Assembly: GCA_001632435.1 (NCBI GenBank)
Contig: KV424089.1
Span: 1 to 59,795, forward strand
Direction of reading: 5' to 3'
Source: Calocera cornea HHB12733
Taxonomy: Eukaryota; Basidiomycota; Dacrymycetes; Dacrymycetales; Dacrymycetaceae
DNA length: 59,795 bases
In this document: positions 11,701 to 22,196 of the stretch, in pieces
Position numbering within the stretch: position 1 is the stretch's first letter
Layout: every line of letters begins with the position of its first letter
Notes under the pieces: generated by a model
What the model was told of the DNA's origin: nothing
Databases searched by the model: none
What the model saw: only the letters and a program-made list of their open reading frames with translations
Position numbers and translations under genes: made by a program

Positions 11701-11865
11701 TCCCAGTATGCATAAATCTCCTTTTTTGGTACTCTGGAGGCACATTGCCTCCGACGCGCGTGAGGTCCTTTGCTACTCCCGGGGATAGATGCCATATTTG
11801 GCAGTTCCGCGTCAAAACTGCCTCCGACGCGGGGTGCCTACACCCCTACATCCTACGCATCTCGT

Positions 11866-12266
11866 CGTCCCTCGCCAGACAGGCTCTGCATGCGTGCTGC
11901 TATGTATTCTGTACATTCCAAGACCCGGAGCACGGCACGCCGATCACACCTGAGGTAGCACTTGGACGTGCATCAGTGACAACAAACCCCTGGCTGGGCT
12001 CACGCGTTAGGATCTCGTAATGTGCTTGCCTATATAGCTTGCCATGAGAGGCAGCGAGGACGTGCTGTTGCTGCTGCCCTCGCTGGGCTCTGTGTCCTCT
12101 CTCTCTCTCTCTCTCCAGCCTCTGTTCCCCACCATCTCTCGGCTTCTTCTAAGCTCGTTCGCTCGCTCTAAGTCACACTAGACTCCGTCGCTCGCTAGAC
12201 CTCACGCTCCTTTCACGCCTCATTGCTATATCCTCGGAACCGGTATCAGCAGAATACACGCCAACT
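11866..12266 (+). promoter_or_regulatory. Upstream region of the aspartic protease gene
   Basis: This is the non-coding lead-in to the protease. A 'tatatagc' element near 12031 is a possible TATA box about 235 bases before the ATG. A pure CT run of about 17 bases (12099-12116) and further pyrimidine-rich sequence precede the start, as is common near fungal transcription starts. Confidence 0.45.
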
Positions 12267-13781
12267 ATGCATTTCCTCGCCCTCCTTCTCCTGGCGGTTC
12301 CCGCCCTCTCCCACCCAGCAAAGCGGGACGACCTCCTCACGCTCCCGATCGTTCCCCTCAGCCCCTGCACCTTCCTGAACAGCACCTCCCACTTGCTCGG
12401 CCTCGTCCCGTACGAGCAGCAGCGCATCCAGTCCATGCGCACCTACACGCCCGACTCAACCAGCAAGAGCCGCGTCGCGGACGCGAGACCGAGCGCTAAG
12501 ACGATCCCGGCGATCAACTACCAGTATGTGCAGTATACGGCTGTCATTGGCGTGGGCAGCCCGGCGACGACGTACAACCTTGTGATCGATACGGGGAGTA
12601 GTAATACTTTCGTAGGGTGAGTGCGGGCGGGATTGAGAGGGGAACAACGACTGATCAGAGCGCAGAACGGGCAAGAAGTATGTGAAGACAAAGACTTCGC
12701 ACACAACAAATCAGCAGGTGTACGTTTCGTACGGGACGGGATACTTCGGCGGTGAAGAATGTACGTCCCCCGATCTTCTTATCTCCTCGCCGACTAACGC
12801 GCCGCAGACCTGGACCAAGTCACGCTCGGCGCCGGCCTCGTCCTGCGCAATCAGTCCATCGGTGTCGCCTCCTCCTTCGCCCAGTTCCCGGGGGTGGACG
12901 GAATCCTCGGCCTAGGCCCCAGCATCCTCACGCAGGGCACCCTCTACCCGTCGCTGAACAGCGAGATCCCCACCGTCCTCGACACGGCCTTCACGCAGCG
13001 CCAGGTGCCCGACCGGGTGCTCGGCGTGAACTTCGCGCCCACCTCGAGCAGTAATAGTGTCAATGGCGCGCTTACCTTCGGCGGGGTGGAGGAGCGCTAT
13101 GCCGCGGGGATCACGTATGTGCCTGTGACGAGGACGCTGCCGAGCGGGTACTACTGGGGGATCAACGTGAGCAGCTTGGACTACGGGAGGACGAACCTGT
13201 TCAAGAACGACGTGGGGATCGTCGACACGTGCGCTCTTCCTCTATCGCACTCGCATGAAAGCTGACGAGGATGCATGCGTAGCGGCACGACCCTGGTGTA
13301 CATCGCGGACGACTACTTTCACAAGTACAAAGCCGCCATCCCGGGCTCGACCATCGACCCCATCACGGGCCTGCTTGAGATCCCCCCCGCGCAGCTGAGC
13401 TCCATCCAATCGCTCAACTTCTCCATCGGTGGCCGCGCGTTCACCTTATCCTCCGGCGCGCAGCTCATCCCGCAGAGCGAGGTCACAGCGTTTGGCGGGA
13501 GGACGGGGCACTACTACTCGTATGTCGGGCCGATGGGGAGTGACTCGGGCGCCGGATTCGATTTTGTGCTCGGGCAGAAATTCTTGTGCGTCATTCTCCC
13601 GTGATGTGGTATTCGGAAGAAAGGTGTTGACGAGAGCACAGGGAACGCTTCTATAGCGTGTACGATTCGACGAGGAATCGCGTTGGGCTGTCTTACACGT
13701 GAGCCTGGCTTGTCTTCGTTTGCAATAGACTACGGGAACTGACGAGCGTACAGGGAATACACTTTTACCACCACTGCATGA
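12267..13781 (+). CDS. Secreted aspartic protease, pepsin family A1, polyporopepsin-like
   Basis: Extracellular acid endopeptidase. Six exons join in frame: 12267-12616, 12666-12760, 12808-13228, 13283-13585, 13642-13698 and 13754-13781, giving 417 residues. The protein opens with a signal peptide (MHFLALLLLAVPALS) and a propeptide of about 80 residues. Catalytic Asp 1 is in VIDTGSSNTFVG; the flap tyrosine is in VSYGTGYFGG; catalytic Asp 2 is in IVDTGTTLVY, a motif completed across the third intron. DGILGLGP is also typical. DTGTT rather than DTGTS at the second site is usual for polyporopepsin-type enzymes. The last exon codes only nine residues and the stop. The gene stands alone, opposite in direction to the P450 array next door. 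Confidence 0.93.
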
Positions 13782-14064
13782 AACCCCATTGTCGTTATAT
13801 TCTATCAAAATCGGTGTATCCATTAGCAAAATCAATTTCTATCAGTCCATGCTCTTCGTTGTTATCAGCGGGGCCGGAGTCTGGACATTCGACATGCAGG
13901 TCTGGCTTTGCGAAGAAGGATATCCCCCGTCAGCCAGTTCTCAACTATTGCCTGCAGCGTTCTCGAGCGATAAACAAGCTTTGGTTCTATTTCTGCATAG
14001 GAACACGTCAAGTGGAGGTGCGTTGCTTAGGTACGATCGCGTGAATAGGTCTTTGGCTCCAATT

Positions 14065-16415
14065 CTACTCTGACTCCACTTTGCTAACACGCAGCATCAG
14101 TCCCTCGTAGCCCTTGTTCCTGGCCCGAGACGTGAAAGTGCGGACGCGGACCACATCCGAGCCGTCCTTCAAGGGCGCAAAGTAGAAGTGACGGACAAGC
14201 ACCGCCAATACCGCCTGAGGAAATGTATTTAGCCTAGCGCGTACCCCAAAGAAGTCGCCAAATGTACCTTGAATTCCGCAACCGCTGCAGTCGCGGAGTT
14301 CGTCAATTTCTAATTCCAGTTAAATAAATTTCCATGCTTACAGAAGTTCCTTCCGATACAGTTCCTGTACATCATGACGGTTAGACCGTGTAGGCCAACT
14401 AGATATGTCCGCTCACCGAGGACCGTCGATGAATGTCATGAGATGATGGTACCCTTGTATGTTCTTGGCCTTCTCCGGCAAATCCGTAAGCCAGCGTTCA
14501 GGCTTGAATTCATGGCTGTCGGGCCCCCAGATCATCGTAGATCTGTTAATGGCCTCAATAGGAATGATAATTCCCGTCCCGGCGCGGATATCGATGTGGT
14601 CGACAACCTTGCCATCTGCGGTGGTAGCGAGACTTTGCAGAGGAATGGTATCGTCGTTAGCAGCCTGGATCACAATGAAGCCCGATGACATAGTGCTTTG
14701 ACAGGAATAACGCACAATGCGATGAGTCTCTTGCGAACCAGGGTGGGTTCGAAGTGTCTCTTGTACGACGGCGGTCAAATAAGGCATTTCTGTGGCCATC
14801 TGTTCGTAAGTGGGTTCCGGGTAGTTCTTGAGCTCTTCGCGTAGCCGGTCTTGAACTCTCGTATTTACTGACAGCTCGTGGAAACACCACTACCACTTTC
14901 TTAGTATCCGGCCTATAGACGTTGAAAAGGGCACGCAAACCGTCATAGTGGCTACCAAGAGGCTCAGCAATTGTTCAATCAGAGTGGGATAAACGGCTTA
15001 CTCGCGGTAGTTTCGAAGCCTGCAAGTAGGAGGGTGTTCATCTGGACGTGGTGTTACTCTTGTCTGACTCGCAGTGGTATGTTAATAGAAGAACAATCAC
15101 CTCACTAATGACCTCGCTCTCCGACAGAGCGCGGCCTTCCGCTTTCACTGCCGGCTTGATCAGTAAACGACTAAGGGCCGTGGCCTGATCAACTTACTGA
15201 TGGACGCCACAAGCGAACGATGGTCATCCGACACATCGCTCTTGGCATTCTGCAGCCTGCTCCTGAACGACCTGGCAACTTCTGTCATTGAAGTGCGGAT
15301 GTTCTTCATGACGTGGTTTCGATGCAGGGGAAGACGAAGAACAGCAGGGAAAGCCTGGACCAATCCAAGGACCATCAAGGAGCCTATCGTAGTACTGCTT
15401 TTGCCGAGTGCTGTGAGATGGTTCGCAACTGGGTGTATGATACCCGACGTGCACCCAAAATCGTGGTTGAAACCGGCTTGACCAATCGATTCCTGGCATG
15501 AGTCAGAGCTGTGCTCAGGTCGCAGCTGTCTAGACCCACAAAAGAAACAGCGTTCATCCTTGGCCGGTAAGTACCCGTTTCCGGTCTAGCATAAAAAACA
15601 CTCACCATTGCTCCATGTTTACGATCATATTCTTCTTATCTATCTCAGCCTCAAGCTGGGACCTCCATTGCTCCATCACCTATCACAGGCCAGTTAGAGA
15701 TCGGACATACTGAAATTTCACCAAACTAACTTTCGTCACCGCGGTCAGGAAAAGCGTGGTATAGTACCGTATGGCGCCCACACTTAACCCGGGGGTCATA
15801 CTCTTGCGATGCCTGGTTTAGATGGTCAGACGGAATCTCTGCTGCTTCCATAGTTCGTCATGAAGTACCTTCGATGAGCTTCACCTATAAATGATATTGT
15901 TACTGTGTTCCCACGGTAATTTAAAGCGTATTTCTCACCCTCATATGCCAAAATACCCCCACCGAGCTATTGATGTTAGGAGGTATCCCAGAACGTATAA
16001 CAGGTTTAGTTACCATAATATTGAACACGGCGACGTTGCCCTTGTGGCGAACGAAGTTGTAGGAATTGGTGTTCAGGACGTACGACATAGCCCGCGGGTC
16101 CATGATTATTGTGCGCCAACTCTGAAAACGCCAAGTCAGGAAAGAAGCATGGCTTCGAAATTCACTTACTCCGCAAGGGTAGGGAATGCGATAGATGTCT
16201 CCGAACTTCTTCTGCCAAGCTTCGAAGTAATCGCCGCTGACGCCAAGAAGTAGGTCCCGCGTGCAACCCCACAGCCAACTCGGGGACTCGGGACTGACGA
16301 GCTTCGTTACTTTGCTACGACGGAAGAAGAGACTGCTGACAAGGGCAAAGACCAAGATTGCAAAAACGGATACAGCAGCGACATCGGAAAGCTTGTATGC
16401 GGGGAGAATCGACAT
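14065..16415 (-). CDS. Cytochrome P450 monooxygenase, tandem copy 1
   Basis: Haem monooxygenase, ER-anchored by an N-terminal hydrophobic segment (VSVFAILVFALVSSLFF). About sixteen short exons join in frame. Motifs in order: SWLWGCTRDLL near the N-terminus, FGDIYRIPYP, IGQAGFNHDFG, I-helix LLLAGFETTA, K-helix ETLRTHP, PERW, and the haem loop FIDGPR-NCIGRNF split by an intron. An 11-nt micro-exon at 14941-14951 follows AGFETT. Paralogue copies 2 and 3 start at an ATG six to eight codons upstream; here that codon reads CTG, so the start is taken as MSILPAYKLSD at 16415. No internal stop was found once the micro-exon is used. Substrate unknown; I do not assign a CYP family. Confidence 0.9.
14941..14951 (-). 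other. 11-nt micro-exon of P450 copy 1
   Basis: The bases CCACTATGACG lie between an AG acceptor (..GTAG) and a GT donor (GTTTGC). They complete the codon left after AGFETTA and add T-T-M-T before the next exon, which starts WCFHEL. Without this exon the next exon is out of frame. Confidence 0.8.
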
Positions 16416-17520
16416 GCTGAGCCCGGAGAGGGACAGTTGGAAGGTGAAAACGGGTGTCAGTCGACGCACTACATCGAGAGATGCTTGAGGCGGTATATAT
16501 ACCTTCGGGACCGCGGTTACTGTGTCTGATCACAATGACGAGGGTTGGTCACTATCAGCTTCTGAAAGAGATGTGGGGGGACCACTCGTAACTTGCACGT
16601 TGAATCGGCGGACTGGAACAATACAGACGGAGCATCGGTGTTGTCGGAAGGTCACTGCCGAGGGCACGATGGGGCACTTGCCACGTGCCGATCTCTTCAA
16701 CCAATCTACATGACCCAGGCACCCCACGGCAAAGAGAAGAGCATCCTTGCCCCAATCTGTCCAATGAGCGAAGGACCGCCTACAGCGCATAGTGCGACCG
16801 CGCGATTGCGCTTGCCAACGCGGCGCCTACAAAGCATCGCTGGATAAGCCAATTGTCAGAAGGACGGGCAGGTAAATGAGTGACAGTTGGAGACAGACGC
16901 AAGACATCGCAGAGAGTGCGGCCCAAGCAGTAGATGACAACCCGATTTCATGTCATACCCTGGCCGCGACGCGTGGCACTTGCGGGCAGAAGAATGCGGA
17001 TGATGCGGAGGCTGAGCAATATGAAGGGAACTTCCATGGGCAAAGATCGTTGAATATGCTCACAAATACCAGATGAATTCGGTCGCGAAGCAGACTTGGT
17101 AGCGGTGACATTCCATTTATAGAAAACCGCCTATGGAGTCAACAGGAACCTTTCGTTCCGAACTGAATTTGGGCGGAAAGAAGCACGGGACTTGGCAGCC
17201 GAGTCAGGGACCTTACGAGACATCAAATTAGCAAATGACTGAATACATGGGGGAATGTACCACAATGCTCAGTAGTGCTATCATTGCCAGACAATGAAGG
17301 CGCAGTCGTGATCGGGAGACAGTGCAATCGTTCGCTGTGTAGCGCACTACTCGCTCCTCGAAGAGCCCTTGGGAAGAACCAAAGGGCATTCAGCGCGCCT
17401 CGCACAGCTCAATCGCCCGCGTGCGGTACAGCAACATGGACCGCTTTCAGCCGGAATGCAGCCATGTGCAAAACCCAATTCCACCTAGCTTGTGTGGCTC
17501 TTGTCCTTGATTTGATTGTA
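16416..17520 (-). promoter_or_regulatory. Promoter and upstream spacer of P450 copy 1, TATA box at 16494-16501
   Basis: TATATATA lies about 80 bases above the start codon. Most of this spacer has a counterpart upstream of P450 copy 2: the stretches around 16650-16820 and 17240-17400 recur at about 20780-20950 and 21390-21560. So the promoter was duplicated with the gene. I see no reading frame with a domain. Confidence 0.6.
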
Positions 17521-18039
17521 GGGATGGCATCGGTCCGGGCACGTCCGGCTCAGTCCTCAACCGTTCGATGTTTTTGAGAGACGCCGGTCTTCGGTCCTTT
17601 ACTGGTTTGGTCACAGTTCAGTTCAGTCCAGTCCTGAACCTGTCCAGGACCGGTCCTTCCAGCAGTCTGGTCGGCTGAGGTATGCCAACAGTTCAAGGGT
17701 ATTTCACTGAAATCCGGGCAATCGTGAACCAGGGTATTGCTTCTGTCACCGGGAGTCGTCCCTGTGCATTCAGACACGACTCCAGGGAGGGGTTAAAGTT
17801 TTGCAGCCCCACCCGGCGGGGGCGCGACGCGGCACCAATTTTGAGTGTGTACATACGTCATTGATGTGTTTTCTTTACAGCTGGTCACGTGCCACATGGA
17901 CCAGTTCAGGACCAGTTCAGGACTGTTCCTCACTTTTGACAACGTCCGCTCTCGGTCCCATCATCAGTCCCAGGTCTGATGCGGACCAGGACTGAGGACC
18001 GGCGGTCCTCGTGGTTCGGTCCGGAACCGCTGCCATCCC
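17521..18039. mobile_element. MITE-like element, 519 bp, terminal inverted repeats, TA target duplication
   Basis: The left end GGGATGGCATCGGTCCGG and the reverse complement of the right end, GGGATGGCAGCGGTTCCGG, match apart from one substitution and one inserted base. Both ends are flanked by TA (17519-17520 and 18040-18041), the target preference of Tc1/mariner-type elements. Inside, GGACC and GGTCC words and 'ggaccagttcag' repeats are frequent near both ends. There is no transposase frame, so it is non-autonomous. It interrupts the spacer duplicated between P450 copies 1 and 2; the matching spacer near copy 2 lacks it. Confidence 0.8.
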
Positions 18040-18187
18040 TAGACTAAAGTTTATTCCCCCGTCAGCGATTGCTCGGCTTTCATCCGCGTTCTCGGGCGAC
18101 AAAAAGCCTTGTTTAGTTCTGCCTAGGAATGTACCAAGTGAGAGTGGTGTTTCGGTACGATCATGTGGATAAGTCTGAGCACCAAAT

Positions 18188-20582
18188 CTACTCTGACTCC
18201 ACTTTGCTAACACGCAGCATCAGTCCCTCGTAGCCCTTGTTCCTGGCCCGAGGCGTGACCGTGCGGACGCGGCCCACATCCGAGCCGTCCTTCAATGGCG
18301 CGAAAGAGAAGTGACGGACAAGCACCGCCAATACCGCCTGACGAAGCCGTTTAGCCGGTACATACCGCCCAACGAAGCCGCCGAATTCGTACCTTGAATT
18401 CCGCAACCGCTGCAGGAGCAAATAGCGTCAACTTCTGATTACCGATAAACAATCCCCGTGCATACCGAAGTTCTTTCCAATACAGTTCCTGTACATCATT
18501 ATGATTAGACTATGTAGGCCAACTAGTTATCCCCACTCACCGAGGACCGTCGATGAAAGTCATCAGATGATGGTACCCTTGAATATTCTTGGCCTTCTCC
18601 GGCAAATCCGTAAGCCAGCGTTCAGGCTTGAATTCATGGCTGTCGGGTCCCCAGATCACCGTAGATCTGTTAATGGCCTCAATAGGAATGATAATTCCCG
18701 TTCCAGCCCGGACATCGAGGTGGTCGACAACGTTGCCGGCTGCGGTGGTAGCGAGATTTTGTATCGGGATGGAATCGTCGTTGACAACCTGCCAGATCAC
18801 AATGAAGTCCGATGACATAGTGCTTTGGCGGACAGGGAAGACGCACAATGCGATGGTTCTCTTGCGCAGCCGGGTGGATCCGAAGTGTCTCCTGTACAAC
18901 GGCTGTCAAGTACGGCATTTCTGTAGCCATCTGGTCGTAGCTGGGTTCCGGATAACTCTTAAGCTCTTGGCGTAGCATATCTTGAACCGGCGTATTCACG
19001 GACAGCTCATGTAAGCACCACTGCCGCTCTGTTAGTATCTGACCTATAAACGGAAAAGGCATGCAAACCGTCATCGTGGCTACGACGAGGCTCAGCAGTT
19101 ATTCCATCAGCATAGGATCTACGGCTCACTCGCGGTAGTTTCGAAGCCTGCAAGTAGAAGGGTGTTCATCTAGAGGTGGTATTACCCTTGTCTGACCTTG
19201 TCTGACTCGAAGTGGGGTGTTGATAGATGAACAATTACCTCACCGATCACCTCGCTCTCCGTGAGAGCGCGGTTTTCTGCTTTCACTGCCAATTCAATCA
19301 GTAAGCAACTTCAACTCTGTGGCTTGTTCGACTTACTGATGGACGCAACTAGCGAACGACGGTCATCCAACAAATCGCCCTTGCTACTTTGTAGGTTGCT
19401 CTTGAAGGACCTGGCAACGTCTGTCATCGCTGTACGGATCTTCTTCATGCCTCGGTTTCGCTGCAGGGGAAGACGTAGAACAAAAGGAAAAGCCTGGACC
19501 AGTCCAAGGACCATCATGGAGCCTATCGTAGCACTGCTTTTACCGAGTGCTGTGAATAGTTGTCCTACTGGATGTATGATGCCCGTCGTGCACTCAAAAT
19601 CGTGGTTGAAACCGGCTTGACCAATCGATTCCTAATATTGGTCAGAGATTTGCTCAACTCTGAACTGTTTGTACCCACGAAAGAAATAGCGTTCATCCTT
19701 GGCTGGTGAGTACCCGTTTCAGGTCTCGCACAAATAGTACTCACCATTGCTCGATGTTTACGATCACATCCTTCCTCTCTGTCTCAGCCTCAAGTTGTGA
19801 TATCCATTGCTCCATCACCTATTACCGTCCAGTTAGAGATCCGCGACAGTAAATCTTTTACCTAACTAACTTTCGTCGCCGCATCCAGGAAAATCGTGGT
19901 AAAGTAGCGTATAGCGCCCACGCTAAACCCGGGGCTCATGCTCTTGCGATGCCTGGTAGAGGGTCAGACAATACTTTCGGTGCCTCTAAAGTCTGACACT
20001 ATGAAGTACCTTCGATGAGCTTCACCTATCAATGGTATTGTCATTGTGTTCTGACGGTACAGTTTTGGAAGCGTATCTCTTACCCTCATACGTCAAAATC
20101 CCCCCACCGATCTATTGAAGTCAGCACATACTTCACAATACACACTGAATCTAGTTACCAGGCGCTTGAACACGGCGATGTTGCCCTTGTGGCGAACAAA
20201 ATTGTAGGAATTGGAGTTCAGGATGTACGCGATGGCCCGCGGGTCCATGACTACCGTGCGCCAAGTCTGCAACGGGTGAGTCATTGAAGAAGCACGACGT
20301 CGGTAATTTACTTACTCCGCAAGGGTAGGGAATACGATAGATGTCTCCGAACTTTTCCTGCCAGCCTTCGAAATAATCGCCGCTCACACCAGCAAGTAGA
20401 TCACGTGTGAAACCCCACAACCAGCTCGGGTTCTCGGGACTGACGAGCTTCGTTTCTTTGCCACGATGGAAGAAGACGCTCCTGACAAGGGCAAAGACCA
20501 AGCTTGCACAGACTGATACAGTGACGACATCTGAAAGCTTATACGCGGGGAGAATCGACAAGTTGAGCGCGAAGGTGGACAT
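18188..20582 (-). CDS. Cytochrome P450 monooxygenase, tandem copy 2
   Basis: Closest relative of copy 1, with the same exon pattern. It starts at MSTFALNLSILPAYK with a membrane anchor (VTVSVCASLVFALVRSVFF). Readable motifs are SWLWGFTRDLL, FGDIYRIPYP, IGQAGFNHDF, AGFETTA, ETLRIHP, PERW and FIDGPR-NCIGKNF. The micro-exon is at 19069-19079. The C-terminus reads GYEGLMLRVSKVESE. No frameshift or internal stop was seen after splicing. It is expected to act at the ER with the common P450 reductase, which is not encoded here. Its high identity to copy 1 in exons, introns and promoter indicates recent tandem duplication. Confidence 0.92.
19069..19079 (-). other. 11-nt micro-exon of P450 copy 2
   Basis: CCACGATGACG lies between GTAG and GTTTGC. 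Same position, phase and length as in copy 1, with one synonymous difference; it codes T-T-M-T across the joints. Confidence 0.8.
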
Positions 20583-22196
20583 GTCGGAGGATTGAAACGG
20601 GTGTCAGTTGACGCACTAAACCGATAGTTGTTTGAGGCGGTATATATAATTTCGGTCCGCGGTACGTATACCCGATTACAATGACGAGGGTTGGTCATTA
20701 TCACTTTCTGGAAGAGAAATGACGAGTGCTTGCCCACAGAGCTGGCGAACAGGAAAGAAACGCAGACGGAACATCGTGTTGCCAAAAGTCACTGCCGAGG
20801 TCACGATACCGCACTTGCCGCGTGCTGACCTCTCCAACCAATCCACGTTACAAGCGACCCACGGGAAGAGAGAAAAACATTTTTCCCAATCTGTCCAATG
20901 AGGGAAGGACCGCCAACAGGGTGTGGTGCTACCGCGCGATTGCGCTTGCCAAAGCTGGCGACTGCAGATGATCACTGGATGAGCCAACGGCAAGAAGAAG
21001 GACAAGGCAGATGGCTGATAGCTGGAGACAGACGCAAGACGTCTAGGTTGACCTTGAGAATGAGGTCCATGCAGTTGATGACAACCCTGATTTCATGTCA
21101 TACCCTGGCCGCGGCGCGCGACATATGCGTGGGAGAAGCATGCCGGGGACGCGGAGCAATATGGAAGGGAGCTTCCATGAGCAAAGAGCACCGAATATGC
21201 TCGCAAATACCAGACGGATTTGGTCGAGAAGCAGACTTGGTAGGGGCGACGTTCCTTTTAAGCAAAACCGCCAATGAAGTCAACAGGGACCTTCTTTTCC
21301 GAATTGAATTTGCGCGGAAAGAAGCACGGGACTTTTCAGCCGGGCCAGGGACAGCTTACGGGAGATCAGATTAGCAAATCACAGAACACATGGGGTAATA
21401 TACTACACGGAGCCCGTCCTTCTTTCTCGTCATTCCATCAGCGCAAGACAACGAAGATGCAGTCGTGATTGGGAGAACATTGCAATTGTTCGCCCTGTGT
21501 AGCGCCTCACTCGCTCCTTTAAGAGCCCTTTGGGAATGCTTAGAGGCCATGCAGCCTACACAGCTAGATCGCCCCCGAGCGGTACAGACCAATGCAGCTA
21601 TAGCAACACGCGATTTCACCTACCTTGTTAGGATCCTGTCCATGAGCTGATCGGTTTCAGACCGGTAAACAGCTTGAGAGTTTACACATGACCATTGACG
21701 CATTCAAATCGCGCAGCCGACTGCCGTTCCAAGGTGGATCGAATCCAAGCCCCGTTTCAACTTCCAAGTGCTTGCTAGAAGGTCCGCACGCCTTTCCACA
21801 GCAGGTGAAGTCTGTGGAACTTGCTGGGGTCACGCCCTGATCCTCGGCCACCCGTTTCTTGTCAAGTAAGAAGCCCTGATGCCGGGACCGTCCTGGGAAG
21901 CCGGGGATGCCTCCGATTGCCTCGCCGACACCCCAATATTGGATCGAATCTTGTACCCCAACGTGGAACAGATGTCCACAGATCTTGAGAGTTCGGTCAC
22001 CGCATCGGTAATCGTGGAAGGTGGGACAAACCCAGCAATGTCTCAAACGATGTCGACGTTATCTGTTGGGCCTCTTCGTGCGAAGCCGACAGGATACCCA
22101 TACGTATTGCTTTCATACCTACAAACATGGATGACGAATCTTCTGTAGTCAAGCGTGCGTATGAGTGACATAATAGGCGAGCTTCGCACATTGGTG
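20583..22196 (-). promoter_or_regulatory. Promoter and spacer of P450 copy 2, TATA box at 20641-20648
   Basis: TATATATA is 59 bases above the start codon. The spacer to about 21600 matches that of copy 1. The further part (about 21700-22100) contains a stretch ('caagtaagaagccctgat' near 21864) that resembles sequence near 25818 upstream of copy 3. Frames here, such as the 129-codon minus-strand frame from 22046, have no domain. Confidence 0.55.

Larger units (their letters stand above)
11424..11865. repeat. Inverted repeat of about 47-bp arms around a telomere-like patch
   Basis: The arm at 11424-11470 and the arm at 11819-11865 are reverse complements with a few differences; both contain 'gatgcgtaggatgtag' or its complement and end with 'gcgtcggaggca' or its complement. 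A third fragment of the same arm ('tgcctccgacgcg') lies near 11748. No open reading frame or obvious target-site duplication goes with it, so this may be a small non-autonomous element or a rearrangement scar. Confidence 0.65.

Noticed and set aside
14657..14938. Apparent frameshift or in-frame TAG in P450 copy 1 before WCFHEL
   Set aside because: With the 11-nt micro-exon and the acceptor directly before TGG, the TAG is part of the splice acceptor and the reading is intact.
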